Assembly (NCBI GenBank): GCA_030680175.1 | Contig: JAUXWO010000061.1 | Location: forward strand, 1-50,594 | Direction: 5' to 3' | DNA: 50,594 nt | Source of the DNA: Vicinamibacterales bacterium | GTDB lineage: Bacteria > Acidobacteriota > Vicinamibacteria > Vicinamibacterales > UBA2999 | In this document: positions 16,722-27,814 of the stretch, piece by piece | Position numbering within the stretch: position 1 is the stretch's first letter | How the letters are laid out: every line of letters begins with the position of its first letter | Notes under the pieces: generated by a model | The model's database searches: none | The model's input: only the letters and a program-made list of their open reading frames with translations | What the model was told of the DNA's origin: nothing | Position numbers and translations under genes: made by a program

Positions 16722-19700
16722 GGCCGCGCCGTGTCTGAATTGCCCAGCACGATCACGACCTGGTGCGCGCCGCCGTCGTCATGGAGCGGGATCGCCCGCG
16801 GGTCCACGGCGACGCCGTCGAGCGTCGCGGACCGCACGCCGCGGTGCTGGCGCTCCGGGTTCTGCACCGCGATGTGGTACGCGCTGGCGCCGTACCGCCA
16901 GTCGATCGCGTAGGCCGTCCACATCGCCGGGATGCACGGGTCCATGCTGAACGTGTCGCCGTGGCGGCGCAGCCCGAGCAGGCTGTCGGTGGCCGCCTGG
17001 TACATCCATCCGGCCGAGCCGGTGTACCAGGTCCACCCCCCGCGACCGACGTGCCGTGGGTGCGCGTAGACGTCGGCGGCCACCGCGTACGGCTCGCCCT
17101 TGTACCGCTCGACCTCGTCAGGGGTCCGGGCGTGGTTGATCGGGTTGAGCATGTGGAAGAGCTCCATGGCCTCGTCGCCCAGGCCCTGGCGCGCCAGGGC
17201 CATGACCGCCCACAGCGCCGCATGGGTGTACTGCCCGCCGTTCTCCCGCACGCCCGGGAGATAGCCCTTGATGTAGCCGGGGTCCTGCGGCATCCGATCG
17301 AAGGGCGGCGTCAGCAGCAGCACGATCTGCGCCTCGCGACGCACCAGGTGCGTGCGCACGGCATCCATCGCCCGCTCGGCGCGCGTGGGGTTGGCGGCCC
17401 CCGAGAGCACGGCCCACGACTGCGTCAGCGAGTCGAGCTTGCACTCCATGTTCTGCACGGAGCCGAGCGGTGTGCCATCGTCGAAGTAGGCGCGGCGGTA
17501 CCAGCCGCCGTCCCACGCCAGCTCCAGCATCCCCGTGAGCCAGCGGGCCTGGCTGCGATAGCGCTGCGCCAGGTCCTGTCGGTCGCGCGCCTCGCACAAG
17601 CCGGCCGTGTCGTTGAGCACGACCACCAGGAACCACCCGAGCCAGACGCTCTCGCCACGCCCCTCGACGCCGACGCGGTTCATCCCGTCGTTCCAGTCGC
17701 CGGAGCCGATGAGGGGCAGCCCGTGCGCGCCGTAGCGCAGCGCATGGTCGATGGCGCGACACATGTGGTCGAAGAGCGACGATGCGGTGGACGAGACGGA
17801 GGGCAGGGCGTACACCTCCTGCTCGTCCGGGGCGAGTGGCGGCGACTCGAGGAACGGGACGATCTCGTCGAGGACCGCCCCATCGCCGGTGTGCCGGACA
17901 TACGCCGCCGCCACGTACGGGAGCCACAGCAGGTCGTCGGAGCAGCGCGTCCGTGTGCCGCGTCCGGCCGGCGGGTGCCACCAGTGCTGGACGTCGCCTT
18001 CGATGAACTGCCGCGAGGCGGCGCGCAGGAGGTGGGCCCGGCAGAGGTCGGGCCGTGTGTGCATCAGCGAGAGCATGTCCTGCAGCTGATCGCGAAAGCC
18101 GTACGCGCCCCCGGGCTGCGACGGGCCGCTGCGCGCCCAGATCCGGCAGCTCAAGGTCTGGTACTGGAGCCAGCGGTTCACGAGCAGATCGAAGGAATCG
18201 TCGGGCGTGTGCACCTGCACCACGCTGAGCGTCTCGTCCCAGAAGCGTTCGACGCGCGCGAGCGACGCGTCGACCTCCGCCAGCGCGCTGTAGCGGGCCG
18301 CGAGTCGTGACGCCGCCGCGGCATCAGGGGCCTGGCCGAGGACAAAAGCCACACGCCGCGACTCGCCGGCCGGGATCTCGATGGGGACCTGCAAGGCACC
18401 GCACGGGTCGAGTCCGGCGCCTGACCGGCCCGCGAGGGACCCGCGCGCGAGCGCGGCCGGCCGCGCCAGCGTGCGGTTGCGGCCAATGAACTCCGTCCGG
18501 TCGCACGTGTGGCCGCTGGCGGCCTCGGTGGCGTGCCAGAAGGCCACGCCCTCCCGGAACTCCTCGTTGTACGGGTTCCGGGCCAGGAGGGCGCCGGTGG
18601 TCGCGTCGACCTCCGTGACCACGAAGCGATGGTCATCGGATCGCGGCGGGCCGAGGCGCCACTCCACGTAGCCGAAGACGCTGAGGCGGCGCGGCGTGGT
18701 CCCCGTGTTCGTCAGCGTGAGCACGGCGAGCTTCACCGGATCACCGGTGTCGACACACACCGCCAGCTCCTGCGTCAGGCCGCGTGTCGCGTGCTGAAAC
18801 CGTGTCAGCCCGGCCGCGTGCCGGACGACCCAGCGCCCCCCGGCATCGCCGCGGCCGAGCGGCGCCGGCGTCGCGCTCCAGGCCGCGCCCGTCTCCTCGT
18901 CACGCAGGTAGATCGCCTCGCCCGTGGGATCGGTGACCGGATCGTTGGCGAAGGGGGTCAGGCGGTTCTGCCGGCTGTTGCCGGCCCACGTGAACGCGGC
19001 GCCCGTGCTGCTCACGATGGTGCCGAACTCGGGGTTGGCGATCACGTTCGACCAGGGCAGCGGCGTGTCGCGGTCGCCCTCCAGCACCACGACGTACTCC
19101 CGTCCGTCCGGCGTGAACCCGCCGAGCCCGTTCTCCATCACCAGCGGCGGCACGGGCACCGAGGTGGTCGCCGGCGCCGGGCGCCCGGGGTCCGTCAGTG
19201 GCGTCGCCTCGTGCGCGTCGTACAGCCAGGGTGCGGCGCGATGCAGCTGAGGCGAGAGGCTGCCCAGGTCGCCGCGCAGCACGACACGCGCGGTCGCGCA
19301 CAGGAGATGGCGATCGGCGTCGGGCATGCCCTCCGACCGCAGCAGGAAGATGCCGCCCGGCGTGTCCTGCCACCCGGCCCAGCTCGGGTCCCGCACGAGC
19401 CCCATGAGCAGGCCCTGCACCTCGTCGAGGTAGTCGGCCGGATGTTCGTTCAGGATCACCACATCCGCGCGCAGGTCCTTGACGCGCCAATGCTCCTGGG
19501 CGAGGAGGAGCTGGCGCACCAGGGGGATCGCGCCCGGCTCCGACAGGCGCACCAGCACGATCGGCACATCCCCCGAGATCCCGTAGCCCCAGAGCTGCGG
19601 CTGTGCGAGCGTATTGCGCGCGAGATCCTCGGCGCTGATGCACGAGGCGTCATCGCCGAACACGCGCGAGGCGACGCGTGCGAAGAGCATCGCGTGCGCA

Positions 19701-22700
19701 TCGGTGATGTCCAGGTGCTGCAGGGTGATCCGCGCGTGGGTGAAGGCCATCGCGAAGGCGCGCGAGGCGGCGCTGCCATCCCGGTACTTGCTCACCATCG
19801 CGCGCGCCGTGTCCCGGTCGGCCGCGACCCCGGTGGCGAACGTCACGCGCACCGACGCCCCGGGGGGCAGGCGCACGCGATCACGCAAGGCCGCCACCGG
19901 ATCCAGGACCGCGCCGGTGGTCCCGGACAGCGGCCGGCCCTCGAGGGCCACCGGGTTGGCCAGGGAGCGTCCGCGGCCGAGGAACAGGGCGCGATCGGTC
20001 TCCCACTCGACGGCGCCGCCGAGCCGGTTGTCGACGCCGAGCACGTGAAAGCCCCAGATCGGCGCCTCGTCGATGCCGCGTGGACGACGGCTGAAGAGGA
20101 GGCCGGCGTTCTGCGCATCGTGCTCGGTCTCGACGAACAGCTTCCCGAACGCCGGGTGCGCCTCGTCATCCTCGGGACGGCCCAGGACGATCTCCGCGTA
20201 GCTGGTGACCTCGATCTCCCGCGGCCGATGGCCGTGATTGACGATCGACAGGCGCCGGACCTCCACGTCGTCCTCGGGCGACACCGCGATCTGGAGTTCG
20301 GTCTCGAAGTCGCCGTCGCGGCGGCGGAACGTGGCTTTGTCGAGCTCGAACGTCACCTCGTACTCGTCGGGCTCGCGGCCCGCGGGCAGGTAGGTGGGCG
20401 ACCACACCTCGCCGGACCACGGGTCGCGCAGGTAGATGGCGTACGCCACCGCATCCGAGGTCCGGTCCTCGCGCCGGCGCGTGACCGCACGACCGTGCCA
20501 CATGCTGTACCCGCCGCCGGCATGCGTCACGGCGGTCGTGTAGCGGCCGTTCGACAGGAAGTGCGTGTGCACGCTGGTCGTGTGCGGCGTGCGGTACTGC
20601 CGCGAGGCGAGCACCGGCGCGGAGGGCACGAGCGCCGCCCCTTCCGCCGGCCGTGGTTCGGAGAGGATGGCCTCGCGCGGCACGCGCTCCTGCAGCAGGA
20701 GCTCGGTGGCCTGGATGCGCGGGTCCGCATGGAACCGGGCCACGAACACGTCGGCGTGGAGGACATTGGCCAGCGCCACCAGCGACATGCCCTGATGGTG
20801 GGCGAAGTAGGCGCGCACGATCTCCGGCTGATCCGCCGCGGTCGCGGCGATGGCCGTCTGAGGACGCGGGCCGTAGTCGATCGATTCGTAGTACCCGAAG
20901 CGCCCTTCGGCGCCGTCGCGGGTGAGTCGCGCGAAGTTGGCCGCCGCGGCCGCCGGGTCCACGAGGCTCGCCAGCGCGGTGGCGTACGGGGCGACGACGA
21001 GGTCGTCGCCGAGGCCGCGGGCGAGTCCGAGCCCCGGGACGCCGAACGCCTTGTACTGATAGGTGCCGGCGCGATCGGTCAGCGGGTGCGCCGATTCAGA
21101 GACGCCCCACGGGATCCGCCGTCGCGTGCCGTAGTCCATCTGCCGTGCGGTGCTGGCGCGGCAGCTCTGATCCAGCAGCGTGCCGGGAAAGCTGCGCATC
21201 AGGAGCAGCGGCATCAGGTACTCGAACATCGTGCCGCCCCACGACATCAGCGTGGCGCGGCCGTCGATGTTCGTCACGAGGCGGCCGAGGTGGAACCAGT
21301 GGTGCTGGGGCACGTCGTCCTTGGCGATGGCGATGAAGCTGGCCAGGCGCGCCTCGGACGCGAGCAGGTCGTAGAACGATGCGTCAGGGCGCCCGGGGCC
21401 GTCGGCACTCGCGAGCCGATAGCCGATTGTGAAGATGCGCCGGCGGCGATCGTAGAGGAAGTCGAAGCGCATCTGATCGAAGAGGCGGGAGGCGCGGCTC
21501 GCGAGCGCGTGCAGCGCGGCCGTCGTCCGCGGGGGGGGCGCCTGCGGCCGGACCGAGGCCACGGCCTCGGCCAGGGCGTGCGTCCAGAAGGCGAGGTCGT
21601 CGGGCACGGAGGCCGGGGGGCCGGCCGGGCTGATCACCACCGTCTCGGCAAGCTCGTGGCCCAGCGGGGTCAGTGGCGCCGGGTCGCCGGTCTCGAGTGC
21701 CCGCCGTGCGGCGGTCGCGGTCTGCCGGGCCAGGGACGTGAGGTGGGCCGCGAGCGGCCCCTCCCCGTTGCTGGCGTCCGCCGTGGAGGCGGCGCGCGCC
21801 AGGACCTCCGCGGTGTCGATCACGCCCGCGAGGCGCCGCGCCTCGGTCTGCGGCGTGTCACCGATCTGCCGCAGGCCTTGCGCCAGGGCGATCAGCGCCC
21901 CGGCCAGGTTGCCGCTGTCGACCGTCGAGACGTAGTGCGGCCGCAGGGGCGCCAGCGTCGTCGTGTCATACCAGTTCAGGACGTGGCCCTCATAGCGCTC
22001 CAGCCCCTCGATGGTCGTCAGCATCCGATCGAGCCGCTCGGCCATGGCCCCTGTCGACAGATACCCGAGGTCGTGCGCGGCCAGCGTCGAGAGCAGGCCC
22101 ATGGCGATGTTGGTGGGCGAGGTGCGCAGGGCCAGTTGCGGCGCGTCGCCACTCTCCTGATAGTTGTCGGGCGGCAGCCACGCGGTCTCCGCCGTGACGA
22201 ACGTCTCGAAGTACCGCCAGGTGGTCCGGGCCGTGCGACCGAGCAGGGCGCGCTCGTCGTCGGTGAGCGGCCGCTGGCGCAGCCGGGCCGGCAGGCTGAG
22301 CCAGTACGCGGCGGCCGGCGCCAACGCCCACAGGATCAGCAACGGCGTCGCGGCGGGCAGGGCGCCCGGCTGCACGACCGCGACGAGCAGCGCCACGCCG
22401 CCGGCGAGGAGGGGGCTGGCGGCCATCTGCCCGGCCACCCGCCGCACGCCCTTGTGGCCGGCCAGTCCCATCGATCGGGCATCGACGACGGCGGCGGTCT
22501 CCCACTCGAGGAGCCGCCGCCTGGTCAGCACCAGGCGCACGAGCGTCACGACGATCGCATGCGTCGTCCGCCAGGCGTTGTAGGCCAGGAACGTCAGGCC
22601 GAGCACGACCTGCGCGACGGCGGTGGCCGCGTCCTCGCGGAGATTGCGCCAGAAGACCGGAAACGACTGCGCGCGTCGCGGGCCGACGACCAGGCGTCCG

Positions 22701-25225
22701 ACGAGCGGCAGGAGCTGTGACGCCAGGACCACGAGCACGGCGCTCATCCAGTACCAGCGCGGGCCGGGCAGCACCGTCCACGCCGCCACGAGCATCAGCA
22801 GCAGCGTGGGGGCGACGAGGCTCCGCCGCAGGTTGTCGAGGATCTTCCACCGTCCGATGATCGGCAGCGGATTCGGCCGGAGGCCGTGGCGCGACGGGAC
22901 CCACGGAAAGAGCCAGGCGAGGATCTGCCAGTCGCCGCGAATCCAGCGGTGCTGCCGGCGCGCGTGCGCGAGCACGCTCGACGGGTACTCATCGACGAAC
23001 TCGACGTCGGACACGAGGGCCACGCGCGCATGGAGCCCCTCGAACAGGTCGTGGGACAGCAGCGCGTTCTCCGGCACGGCGTTGTCCAGGGAAGCCGTGA
23101 ACGCGTCGACGTCGTAGAGCCCCTTGCCCGTGAAGATGCCTTCGTTGAAGAGGTCCTGGTACGTGTCGGACACCGCCGTGGTGTAGGGGTCGACGCCCGT
23201 GTGGCCGGAGTACAGCCGGGCGAACAGCGATCCGGCCGCGCTGGCGAACGTGACGCTCACCCGCGGCTGCAGGATGCCGTAGCCGTCGGTGACGAGGCCG
23301 GTCGCCGGGTCGAGCGTCGGGCGGTTCAGTGGATGGATGATGATGCCGATCAACTGCCGCGCGACGTCACGTGGGAGGCGCGTGTCGCTGTCGAGCGTGA
23401 TGCAGTAACGCACCTCCGGGAGGATCGAGACATCGCCCACCTGGAGGACGAAGCTCGTGTCGGTGGCGCCGCGCAGCAGCCGGTTGAACTCCTCGATCTT
23501 GCCGCGTTTGCGTTCCCATCCCATCCAGAGGCCTTCCCGCGCGTTCCAGTGGCGGGTGCGATGGAACAGGAAGAATCGGTCGGGGCGGCCGCCGCCGTGC
23601 CGGGCGTTGAGGGCGTCGATGCCGGCATGCGCCGCCGCGAGGATGCCGGCGTCGTCAGGCAAGGTCTCGGTGGAGGCGTCGGGGAGATCGGTCAGGAGCG
23701 CGAAGTGCACGTGCGGGTCCACGTTGCCGAGGGCCTGCACCTCCAGGTGCGCCAGCAGGGCCTCGACGCGCGCCACGCTGTCGAGCATGGTGGGGACGAT
23801 CACCATCGTGCGCGCGTCGACGGGCACGGTGGCGAGATCGAGCCGCGCCAGGCGGCGCGGGGGAATCACGTTGCTGATGATCCGCTGCAGGATCTGGATC
23901 GCCAGCTCGCTGGCCGGGACGACCGACAGGAGCGCCACCGCGATCAGGAGGCCGCCGCGCCAGCCGTGCTCGTACGCGACCGCAAGCGCGACGGCCACCA
24001 GCGCACCGGTGCCGAGCGCGATGGTGCCGAGGTAGCCGGGGGTCGCATACCGGAAGAACCACCGGCGAGCCCGGCCGACCAGGCGGGGATGCCAGCCGAG
24101 CCCCTGCTCGAATGCCTGCCGTCCGCCGCCAATCAGGTAGTAGCCGACGTGCGCCCCGCGCTCGTCGGGTGCCCGCTCGGCGACCCGCCGTGCGCGTTCC
24201 ACGCTCTTCAGGGCCAGCCGCAGCTGGGCATCGCCCGTCGGCTCGGCCAGTTCTTCCACGGCATGGCGATACCGATCGCGGCTCCGGAAGTCCATCCGGC
24301 CGTAGACGCCGGCCGGGTCCCGCTGGAGCACCTGCTCGACGAGGCTGACGCTCTCGAAGAACTCCGTCCAGTCGAAGGTCGAGATGATGCGCAGGCTCTC
24401 GATGAGGCTGGACATGAAGGCCTGCTCGGTGGCTTCATGGCGCCCTTCGGTGCGGATCGCCTCCTCCAGGGTCTGCCCGGAGGCGGCGAGCGCGGCGTCC
24501 AGGGCGGTCCGGAGCACGCTGGCCGCCGGCCCCTGCTCGCGCGAGTGCTGCAGCAGACGGATCGCGAAGGCCGGATGCACCTCCGCCGGCCACGGGCGGT
24601 GGGTCGCCGTCTGGAAGTAGCTGCTGGCGATCTGATCGGCGTCACGCCGGTGCGCCCGGCTCTCCGCCAGGACGTCGGCCCTGGCACGCAGGTAGTCGAG
24701 CAGCGCGAGCTTGAGCGCACTCGGCCACGCCCAGAGCTCGCCCATGGTCAGGGGCGTCACGGACTGGAAGGCCGTGATGAACCGATGCAGCCGCTGGGCA
24801 TCCAGCCGGCCCGCGCTGCGCCCGATGAGCTCGAGCGCCATGGCGTAGATACGGGGCAGCCCCGCGAACTCGTCAGCCGCCACTCTGGGCAGCCGCTGGT
24901 AGAACGCCGGCGGCAGATCGTTCCGGATGTCGCGGGCGGCGGCCGACACCGTGTGGAAGTTGTCGAGCAGCCATTCAGCGGCTGGCGACGACCGCTCCCC
25001 AGTCCGCGCATCCTCGGTCAGCGTCACATACACGGCCCGGAGGGCCCGCATGTGTCCGTCGAGCCGGTCGAGATGCGGCCGCCCGCGCACGCGTCCCCGC
25101 GTCGCGATCGTCAGGAGCGCGGCGAGGCTGCGCGCATGCTCTTCGAGCGGCTCGATCCCCAGCAGCTCCAGGCTCGTGGGGCGGACGCTCGTGATCTCGC
25201 TGAGGGATTGCGGCATGCTCGTCAT
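16715..25225 (-). CDS. ndvB: Cyclic beta-1,2-glucan synthetase (NdvB/Cgs)
   Basis: At 2836 residues this giant inner-membrane enzyme builds cyclic beta-1,2-glucan, a periplasmic osmo-protectant and surface glycan. In order: an N-terminal helical region, membrane helices, and a GT84 glycosyltransferase domain with LDSDTRLP (Asp612, Asp614) and the product-binding motif [11 protein letters not shown]. More membrane helices follow, then a glycoamylase-like domain ([16 protein letters not shown] and [15 protein letters not shown]). The C-terminal part holds two GH94-type beta-sandwich modules and the phosphorylase catalytic barrel with [10 protein letters not shown] (Asp near 2513), which sets ring size. 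The full Brucella/Agrobacterium architecture is present. The ATG at 25225 gives MTSMPQSLS. The TAG stop lies in the last CTAGTGG of the 107-bp repeat array, adding a terminal His codon. Confidence 0.95.
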   Translation of the reverse strand: MTSMPQSLSEITSVRPTSLELLGIEPLEEHARSLAALLTIATRGRVRGRPHLDRLDGHMRALRAVYVTLTEDARTGERSSPAAEWLLDNFHTVSAAARDIRNDLPPAFYQRLPRVAADEFAGLPRIYAMALELIGRSAGRLDAQRLHRFITAFQSVTPLTMGELWAWPSALKLALLDYLRARADVLAESRAHRRDADQIASSYFQTATHRPWPAEVHPAFAIRLLQHSREQGPAASVLRTALDAALAASGQTLEEAIRTEGRHEATEQAFMSSLIESLRIISTFDWTEFFESVSLVEQVLQRDPAGVYGRMDFRSRDRYRHAVEELAEPTGDAQLRLALKSVERARRVAERAPDERGAHVGYYLIGGGRQAFEQGLGWHPRLVGRARRWFFRYATPGYLGTIALGTGALVAVALAVAYEHGWRGGLLIAVALLSVVPASELAIQILQRIISNVIPPRRLARLDLATVPVDARTMVIVPTMLDSVARVEALLAHLEVQALGNVDPHVHFALLTDLPDASTETLPDDAGILAAAHAGIDALNARHGGGRPDRFFLFHRTRHWNAREGLWMGWERKRGKIEEFNRLLRGATDTSFVLQVGDVSILPEVRYCITLDSDTRLPRDVARQLIGIIIHPLNRPTLDPATGLVTDGYGILQPRVSVTFASAAGSLFARLYSGHTGVDPYTTAVSDTYQDLFNEGIFTGKGLYDVDAFTASLDNAVPENALLSHDLFEGLHARVALVSDVEFVDEYPSSVLAHARRQHRWIRGDWQILAWLFPWVPSRHGLRPNPLPIIGRWKILDNLRRSLVAPTLLLMLVAAWTVLPGPRWYWMSAVLVVLASQLLPLVGRLVVGPRRAQSFPVFWRNLREDAATAVAQVVLGLTFLAYNAWRTTHAIVVTLVRLVLTRRRLLEWETAAVVDARSMGLAGHKGVRRVAGQMAASPLLAGGVALLVAVVQPGALPAATPLLILWALAPAAAYWLSLPARLRQRPLTDDERALLGRTARTTWRYFETFVTAETAWLPPDNYQESGDAPQLALRTSPTNIAMGLLSTLAAHDLGYLSTGAMAERLDRMLTTIEGLERYEGHVLNWYDTTTLAPLRPHYVSTVDSGNLAGALIALAQGLRQIGDTPQTEARRLAGVIDTAEVLARAASTADASNGEGPLAAHLTSLARQTATAARRALETGDPAPLTPLGHELAETVVISPAGPPASVPDDLAFWTHALAEAVASVRPQAPPPRTTAALHALASRASRLFDQMRFDFLYDRRRRIFTIGYRLASADGPGRPDASFYDLLASEARLASFIAIAKDDVPQHHWFHLGRLVTNIDGRATLMSWGGTMFEYLMPLLLMRSFPGTLLDQSCRASTARQMDYGTRRRIPWGVSESAHPLTDRAGTYQYKAFGVPGLGLARGLGDDLVVAPYATALASLVDPAAAAANFARLTRDGAEGRFGYYESIDYGPRPQTAIAATAADQPEIVRAYFAHHQGMSLVALANVLHADVFVARFHADPRIQATELLLQERVPREAILSEPRPAEGAALVPSAPVLASRQYRTPHTTSVHTHFLSNGRYTTAVTHAGGGYSMWHGRAVTRRREDRTSDAVAYAIYLRDPWSGEVWSPTYLPAGREPDEYEVTFELDKATFRRRDGDFETELQIAVSPEDDVEVRRLSIVNHGHRPREIEVTSYAEIVLGRPEDDEAHPAFGKLFVETEHDAQNAGLLFSRRPRGIDEAPIWGFHVLGVDNRLGGAVEWETDRALFLGRGRSLANPVALEGRPLSGTTGAVLDPVAALRDRVRLPPGASVRVTFATGVAADRDTARAMVSKYRDGSAASRAFAMAFTHARITLQHLDITDAHAMLFARVASRVFGDDASCISAEDLARNTLAQPQLWGYGISGDVPIVLVRLSEPGAIPLVRQLLLAQEHWRVKDLRADVVILNEHPADYLDEVQGLLMGLVRDPSWAGWQDTPGGIFLLRSEGMPDADRHLLCATARVVLRGDLGSLSPQLHRAAPWLYDAHEATPLTDPGRPAPATTSVPVPPLVMENGLGGFTPDGREYVVVLEGDRDTPLPWSNVIANPEFGTIVSSTGAAFTWAGNSRQNRLTPFANDPVTDPTGEAIYLRDEETGAAWSATPAPLGRGDAGGRWVVRHAAGLTRFQHATRGLTQELAVCVDTGDPVKLAVLTLTNTGTTPRRLSVFGYVEWRLGPPRSDDHRFVVTEVDATTGALLARNPYNEEFREGVAFWHATEAASGHTCDRTEFIGRNRTLARPAALARGSLAGRSGAGLDPCGALQVPIEIPAGESRRVAFVLGQAPDAAAASRLAARYSALAEVDASLARVERFWDETLSVVQVHTPDDSFDLLVNRWLQYQTLSCRIWARSGPSQPGGAYGFRDQLQDMLSLMHTRPDLCRAHLLRAASRQFIEGDVQHWWHPPAGRGTRTRCSDDLLWLPYVAAAYVRHTGDGAVLDEIVPFLESPPLAPDEQEVYALPSVSSTASSLFDHMCRAIDHALRYGAHGLPLIGSGDWNDGMNRVGVEGRGESVWLGWFLVVVLNDTAGLCEARDRQDLAQRYRSQARWLTGMLELAWDGGWYRRAYFDDGTPLGSVQNMECKLDSLTQSWAVLSGAANPTRAERAMDAVRTHLVRREAQIVLLLTPPFDRMPQDPGYIKGYLPGVRENGGQYTHAALWAVMALARQGLGDEAMELFHMLNPINHARTPDEVERYKGEPYAVAADVYAHPRHVGRGGWTWYTGSAGWMYQAATDSLLGLRRHGDTFSMDPCIPAMWTAYAIDWRYGASAYHIAVQNPERQHRGVRSATLDGVAVDPRAIPLHDDGGAHQVVIVLGNSDTARPH

Positions 25226-25318
25226 CGCGTCGAGGGCGGCCGCGCCATGCGCATGAGACGTTGAAGAGCGCGGGCGGCCGCGCCGGCGACACCGCTCAGG
25301 AACGCATGGGGCGTGCGA

Positions 25319-25510
25319 CTACGGCGCGAGCTCCGTTGGTGAGGCCCGCTGTTCAAGCTCGGCGATTCGCGTCCGCGCCTGGCGGCGAAGCGCCGCCCCG
25401 TCCCGCGCGATCGCCGCCTCGCCCTGCCGGCCGAGCTGCGGGCTGCGGCGATCGAGGGCCGCAACGAACTCGTGCAACCGTAGAAGCAGGGCGATGGATC
25501 TGCGCGGCAA
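25319..25510 (-). CDS. Possible small helical protein
   Basis: A 63-residue frame from TTG at 25510 has GGAGG 6 nt upstream. A longer GTG start at 25558 is also open. The predicted peptide is mostly amphipathic helix (SIALLLRLHEFVAALDRR, ARTRIAELEQR) and the third codon positions are strongly G/C, as in real genes here. No family is recognised. It is upstream of and codirectional with the glucan synthetase (gap 93 nt), so it could be a leader gene of that transcript or simply chance. Confidence 0.35.
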   Translation of the reverse strand: MPRRSIALLLRLHEFVAALDRRSPQLGRQGEAAIARDGAALRRQARTRIAELEQRASPTELAP

Positions 25511-25866
25511 GACAGGCCTCCGGAGTGCTTTCGTGAGGCAGACGGCCAGCAGGGCCACAGGGCTCAGGAAGCGGATGTGCCTCTAGAGAATAGTGTCGCG
25601 GGGTGCCGGCAGGGTGTCCCGTATTGGACAGCGCGCGTCACGGAAACGTGGCCGCAGCGCCACCGCATCGCCGGCCGGCCGGCGGGTGGCGCCGCCGACG
25701 CTCGAGGCCATAGACCGCGGAACCCCGCCGGCGGTTGACTCTGGGCCGCGCATGCCGGACGGTGGGCCGTCCCTCGGGTGACATCACGTGACAAGGTGCG
25801 GTCACCGGCCCGCGAAGATAGCTCGCGATATCACCTGAGGGGCCGGCCCTCGTCCGGAGGAATGCG
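25511..25866. other. Intergenic region upstream of cytochrome c gene
   Basis: About 350 nt between divergent genes with no convincing frame. GGAGG at 25856-25860 is the ribosome binding site of the cytochrome gene. TTGACT at 25735 is a possible -35 but no matching -10 is evident. No repeat array is present, unlike most other gaps. Confidence 0.6.
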
Positions 25867-26865
25867 ATGCGGCAGACGGCGTGGATGATCGGGTGCGCGT
25901 GTGTGATGGCGATGGCCGTGGCGCTGGCACAGCCCCAGCCCGGCGCGGCGCCGGCGGACCTGCCGCTGTGGGCGTACGGCTATCCCGCGCCGGGCAGCAC
26001 GCCCGCGCCCGCGCCACCGGCCGCGCAGGACGACGGTGCGCCCAGATCGCTCGCCGGGAGCACGGCCACCTTCACGATGGCCGAGATTCGCAACGGCTAC
26101 GGCCCGGCCGACTGGTTTCCCGGCGACCACCCGCCGATGCCGGAGATCGTGGCGCGCGGGCGCCAGGACGCCGGCGTTCGCGCCTGTGCGCTCTGCCACT
26201 ACCCGAACGGGAAGGGCCGCGCCGAGAACGCGCCGGTCTCGGGCCTGCCGGTGGCGTACTTCATCCAGCAAATGCACGACTACCGCGACGGCCGGCGCCG
26301 GAGTGCGGATCCCAAGAAGAACAACACGAACCTGATGATCGCGATCGCGAAGGCAATGACCGACGACGAGATCCGCGCCGCGGCCGAGTACTTCGGTTCC
26401 ATGCCCTGGACGCCCTGGATCCGCGTCGTCGAGAGCGCCACGGTGCCGAAGACGCGCATCGCCGGCGGGCTGTTCGTCGGCCTGCCCGGTGGGGGGACCG
26501 AACCGCTCGGCCAGCGCATCATCGAGATGCCCGAGGACAACGCGCGGGAGGCGCTGCGCGATCCGCGGTCGGGGTTCGTGGCCTACGTGCCGGTGGGCAG
26601 CCTCGCGAAGGGCGAGGCGCTCGTGACGACCGGCGGCGGCCGGACCGTCGCGTGCGGCGTCTGCCATGGCGCGGACCTGAAGGGGCTCGGCCCCGTGCCG
26701 GGGATCGCCGGCCGATCGCCCAGCTACAGCGCGCGCCAGATGTTCGACATGCAGACGGGGGCGCGGCACGGCCTGTGGGCCGACCTGATGACGCCGGTCG
26801 TGGCGGGGCTGACGGAAGAAGACCTGATCAACATCGCGGCCTACACCGCCTCGCTCACCCCGTAG
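25867..26865 (+). CDS. Exported dihaem cytochrome c
   Basis: This 332-residue periplasmic protein has an N-terminal signal (CACVMAMAVALAQ) and a Pro/Ala-rich linker. Two c-type haem sites follow, CALCH (residues 107-111) and CGVCH (263-267), each within a cytochrome c553-like domain: first RACALCHYPNGKG with LPVAYFIQQMHDYRDGRR, then VACGVCHGADLKGLGP with SPSYSARQMFDMQ. Possible distal Met ligands occur near MHDYRDG and AKAMTDDE. It resembles the two-domain cytochrome c4/c553 family that carries electrons to oxidases or dehydrogenases. GGAGG lies 6 nt before the chosen ATG; an out-of-frame ATG lies 5 nt upstream. No oxidoreductase is adjacent, so the partner is unknown. Confidence 0.9.
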   Translation: MRQTAWMIGCACVMAMAVALAQPQPGAAPADLPLWAYGYPAPGSTPAPAPPAAQDDGAPRSLAGSTATFTMAEIRNGYGPADWFPGDHPPMPEIVARGRQDAGVRACALCHYPNGKGRAENAPVSGLPVAYFIQQMHDYRDGRRRSADPKKNNTNLMIAIAKAMTDDEIRAAAEYFGSMPWTPWIRVVESATVPKTRIAGGLFVGLPGGGTEPLGQRIIEMPEDNAREALRDPRSGFVAYVPVGSLAKGEALVTTGGGRTVACGVCHGADLKGLGPVPGIAGRSPSYSARQMFDMQTGARHGLWADLMTPVVAGLTEEDLINIAAYTASLTP

Positions 26866-26895
26866 CCCGCGCCGGGCTCCAGGAGCCGCGGCCGT

Positions 26896-27008
26896 CTAGT
26901 GGAGTGTATCGACTGAAGAGGTACTACCAGCGGCTCTGCTCAGCCGCGATTCCGCGGGCCGCCCAACGGGCGGCCCGGTAGTAGATCGTCAACGACACCC
27001 CATTAGTG
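26896..27008. repeat. Single inverted copy of the 107-bp element
   Basis: From CTAGTGG at 26896 to ATTAGTGG at 27002-27009 the sequence is the reverse complement of the unit at 16394-16714, with small changes. The CGGGCCGCCC-type hairpin is at about 26955-26978 (GGGCCGCCC, loop AAC, GGGCGGCCC). It again lies between convergent genes, and its C-to-T variant end provides the TAA stop of the zinc-ribbon gene. Confidence 0.9.
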
Positions 27009-27446
27009 GGGGAGGCTGTTCGCCTCGAGCCACGGGGCCGTCGGCAGGTAGCCGACGAGGCGCTCGGCCTTGGCCTTGGCCTCTGCGAGGGTGCCTTCCG
27101 CCGACGTGCGGACCAGGCAGAGCCCGCGCACGTCCGCGATCACGATCATCCATCCGGCGTCTCGCCGGTGGAGTTCCGCACGGACGTCTCCGAACGTGCG
27201 CACCGCGTCGGGACCGCCATCCGCCGCCTGATCCGTCCTCGGATGGCGGGCGGGCTTCAGGGGAGCGGTGATCGAAGGGGCGCCGGCCAGCGAGGCCCGC
27301 GCGGGCGGACAGCAAAAATTGCTGTGGCACGTGCCGCACACATAGATCGGATAGGTGGGTCCCTCCAGCGCCACGCGGACGTCGGTGCCGGCGCACACCG
27401 GACACCCGGGTACGGCCACACGATCGACTGCCTGCCGGACCGTCAT
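27003..27446 (-). CDS. Zinc-ribbon hypothetical protein
   Basis: This 147-residue protein has an N-terminal four-Cys knuckle pair (GCPVCAG and VCGTCHSN; Cys15, 18, 37, 40) and a C-terminal alpha/beta segment (AGWMIVIADVRGLCLVRTSAEGTLAEAKAKAERLVGYLP). The start at 27446 is chosen because the in-frame extension upstream to 27845 reads as Arg/Pro-rich non-coding translation. No clear Shine-Dalgarno is seen. The last residues LPH and the TAA stop come from the end of the 107-bp element, just as the glucan synthetase ends PH-stop. The family is not recognised; nucleic-acid or metal binding is possible. Confidence 0.6.
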   Translation of the reverse strand: MTVRQAVDRVAVPGCPVCAGTDVRVALEGPTYPIYVCGTCHSNFCCPPARASLAGAPSITAPLKPARHPRTDQAADGGPDAVRTFGDVRAELHRRDAGWMIVIADVRGLCLVRTSAEGTLAEAKAKAERLVGYLPTAPWLEANSLPH

Positions 27447-27814
27447 ACTTGGCACAGAGGCAAGAACGGTGCCGCTCCCTCGCCTGGCGGCGCGCGGGAT
27501 CTTGCGTGCAATTCCGCAGGGCCTCGGGCCGGCCTGGGGCGGCCTCGCCTTCACACGGGGCGTGAACCGGCACGAACGCCCCGGCTCTGTGCCGGCCCGG
27601 CGCCGCCCGCCATGCGTGCGCGACCACTCGGGGGCCGCTCCCAGCCGTTCGGCAACGGCGGAGAACGCCTCGGGCCCTGCCTCCGTCACACTGCAGAGGA
27701 AACAGGGGCGGACGGATTGATGTTCGCTTTTGTTTCGACTATCGTTGACGCCCCGGGGCGTCGCGCCTGCATCCGGCAGGGCGCGGCGCGGCCCGTCGAC
27801 CAAAGGACGTCCCA
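27447..27814. other. Divergent intergenic region, no gene seen
   Basis: About 370 nt between the zinc-ribbon gene and the exporter operon. Frames on both strands are long only because of high G+C. Apart from the promoter at 27717-27745 nothing is recognised. Confidence 0.55.
27717..27745 (+). promoter_or_regulatory. Predicted promoter of the MacAB-like operon
   Basis: TTGATG (27717-27722), a 17-nt spacer and TATCGT (27740-27745) form a sigma70-type pair in a locally A+T-richer stretch, 70 nt before the adaptor ATG. Confidence 0.5.

Noticed and set aside
18509-22720. 1403-codon plus-strand frame opposite the glucan synthetase
   Set aside because: Arg/His/Gly-rich antisense shadow without domains, start signal or homology.
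25222-25464. 80-codon minus-strand frame overlapping the start of the glucan synthetase
   Set aside because: Ser/Arg-rich translation with no ribosome binding site, in a different frame from the better small-gene candidate.
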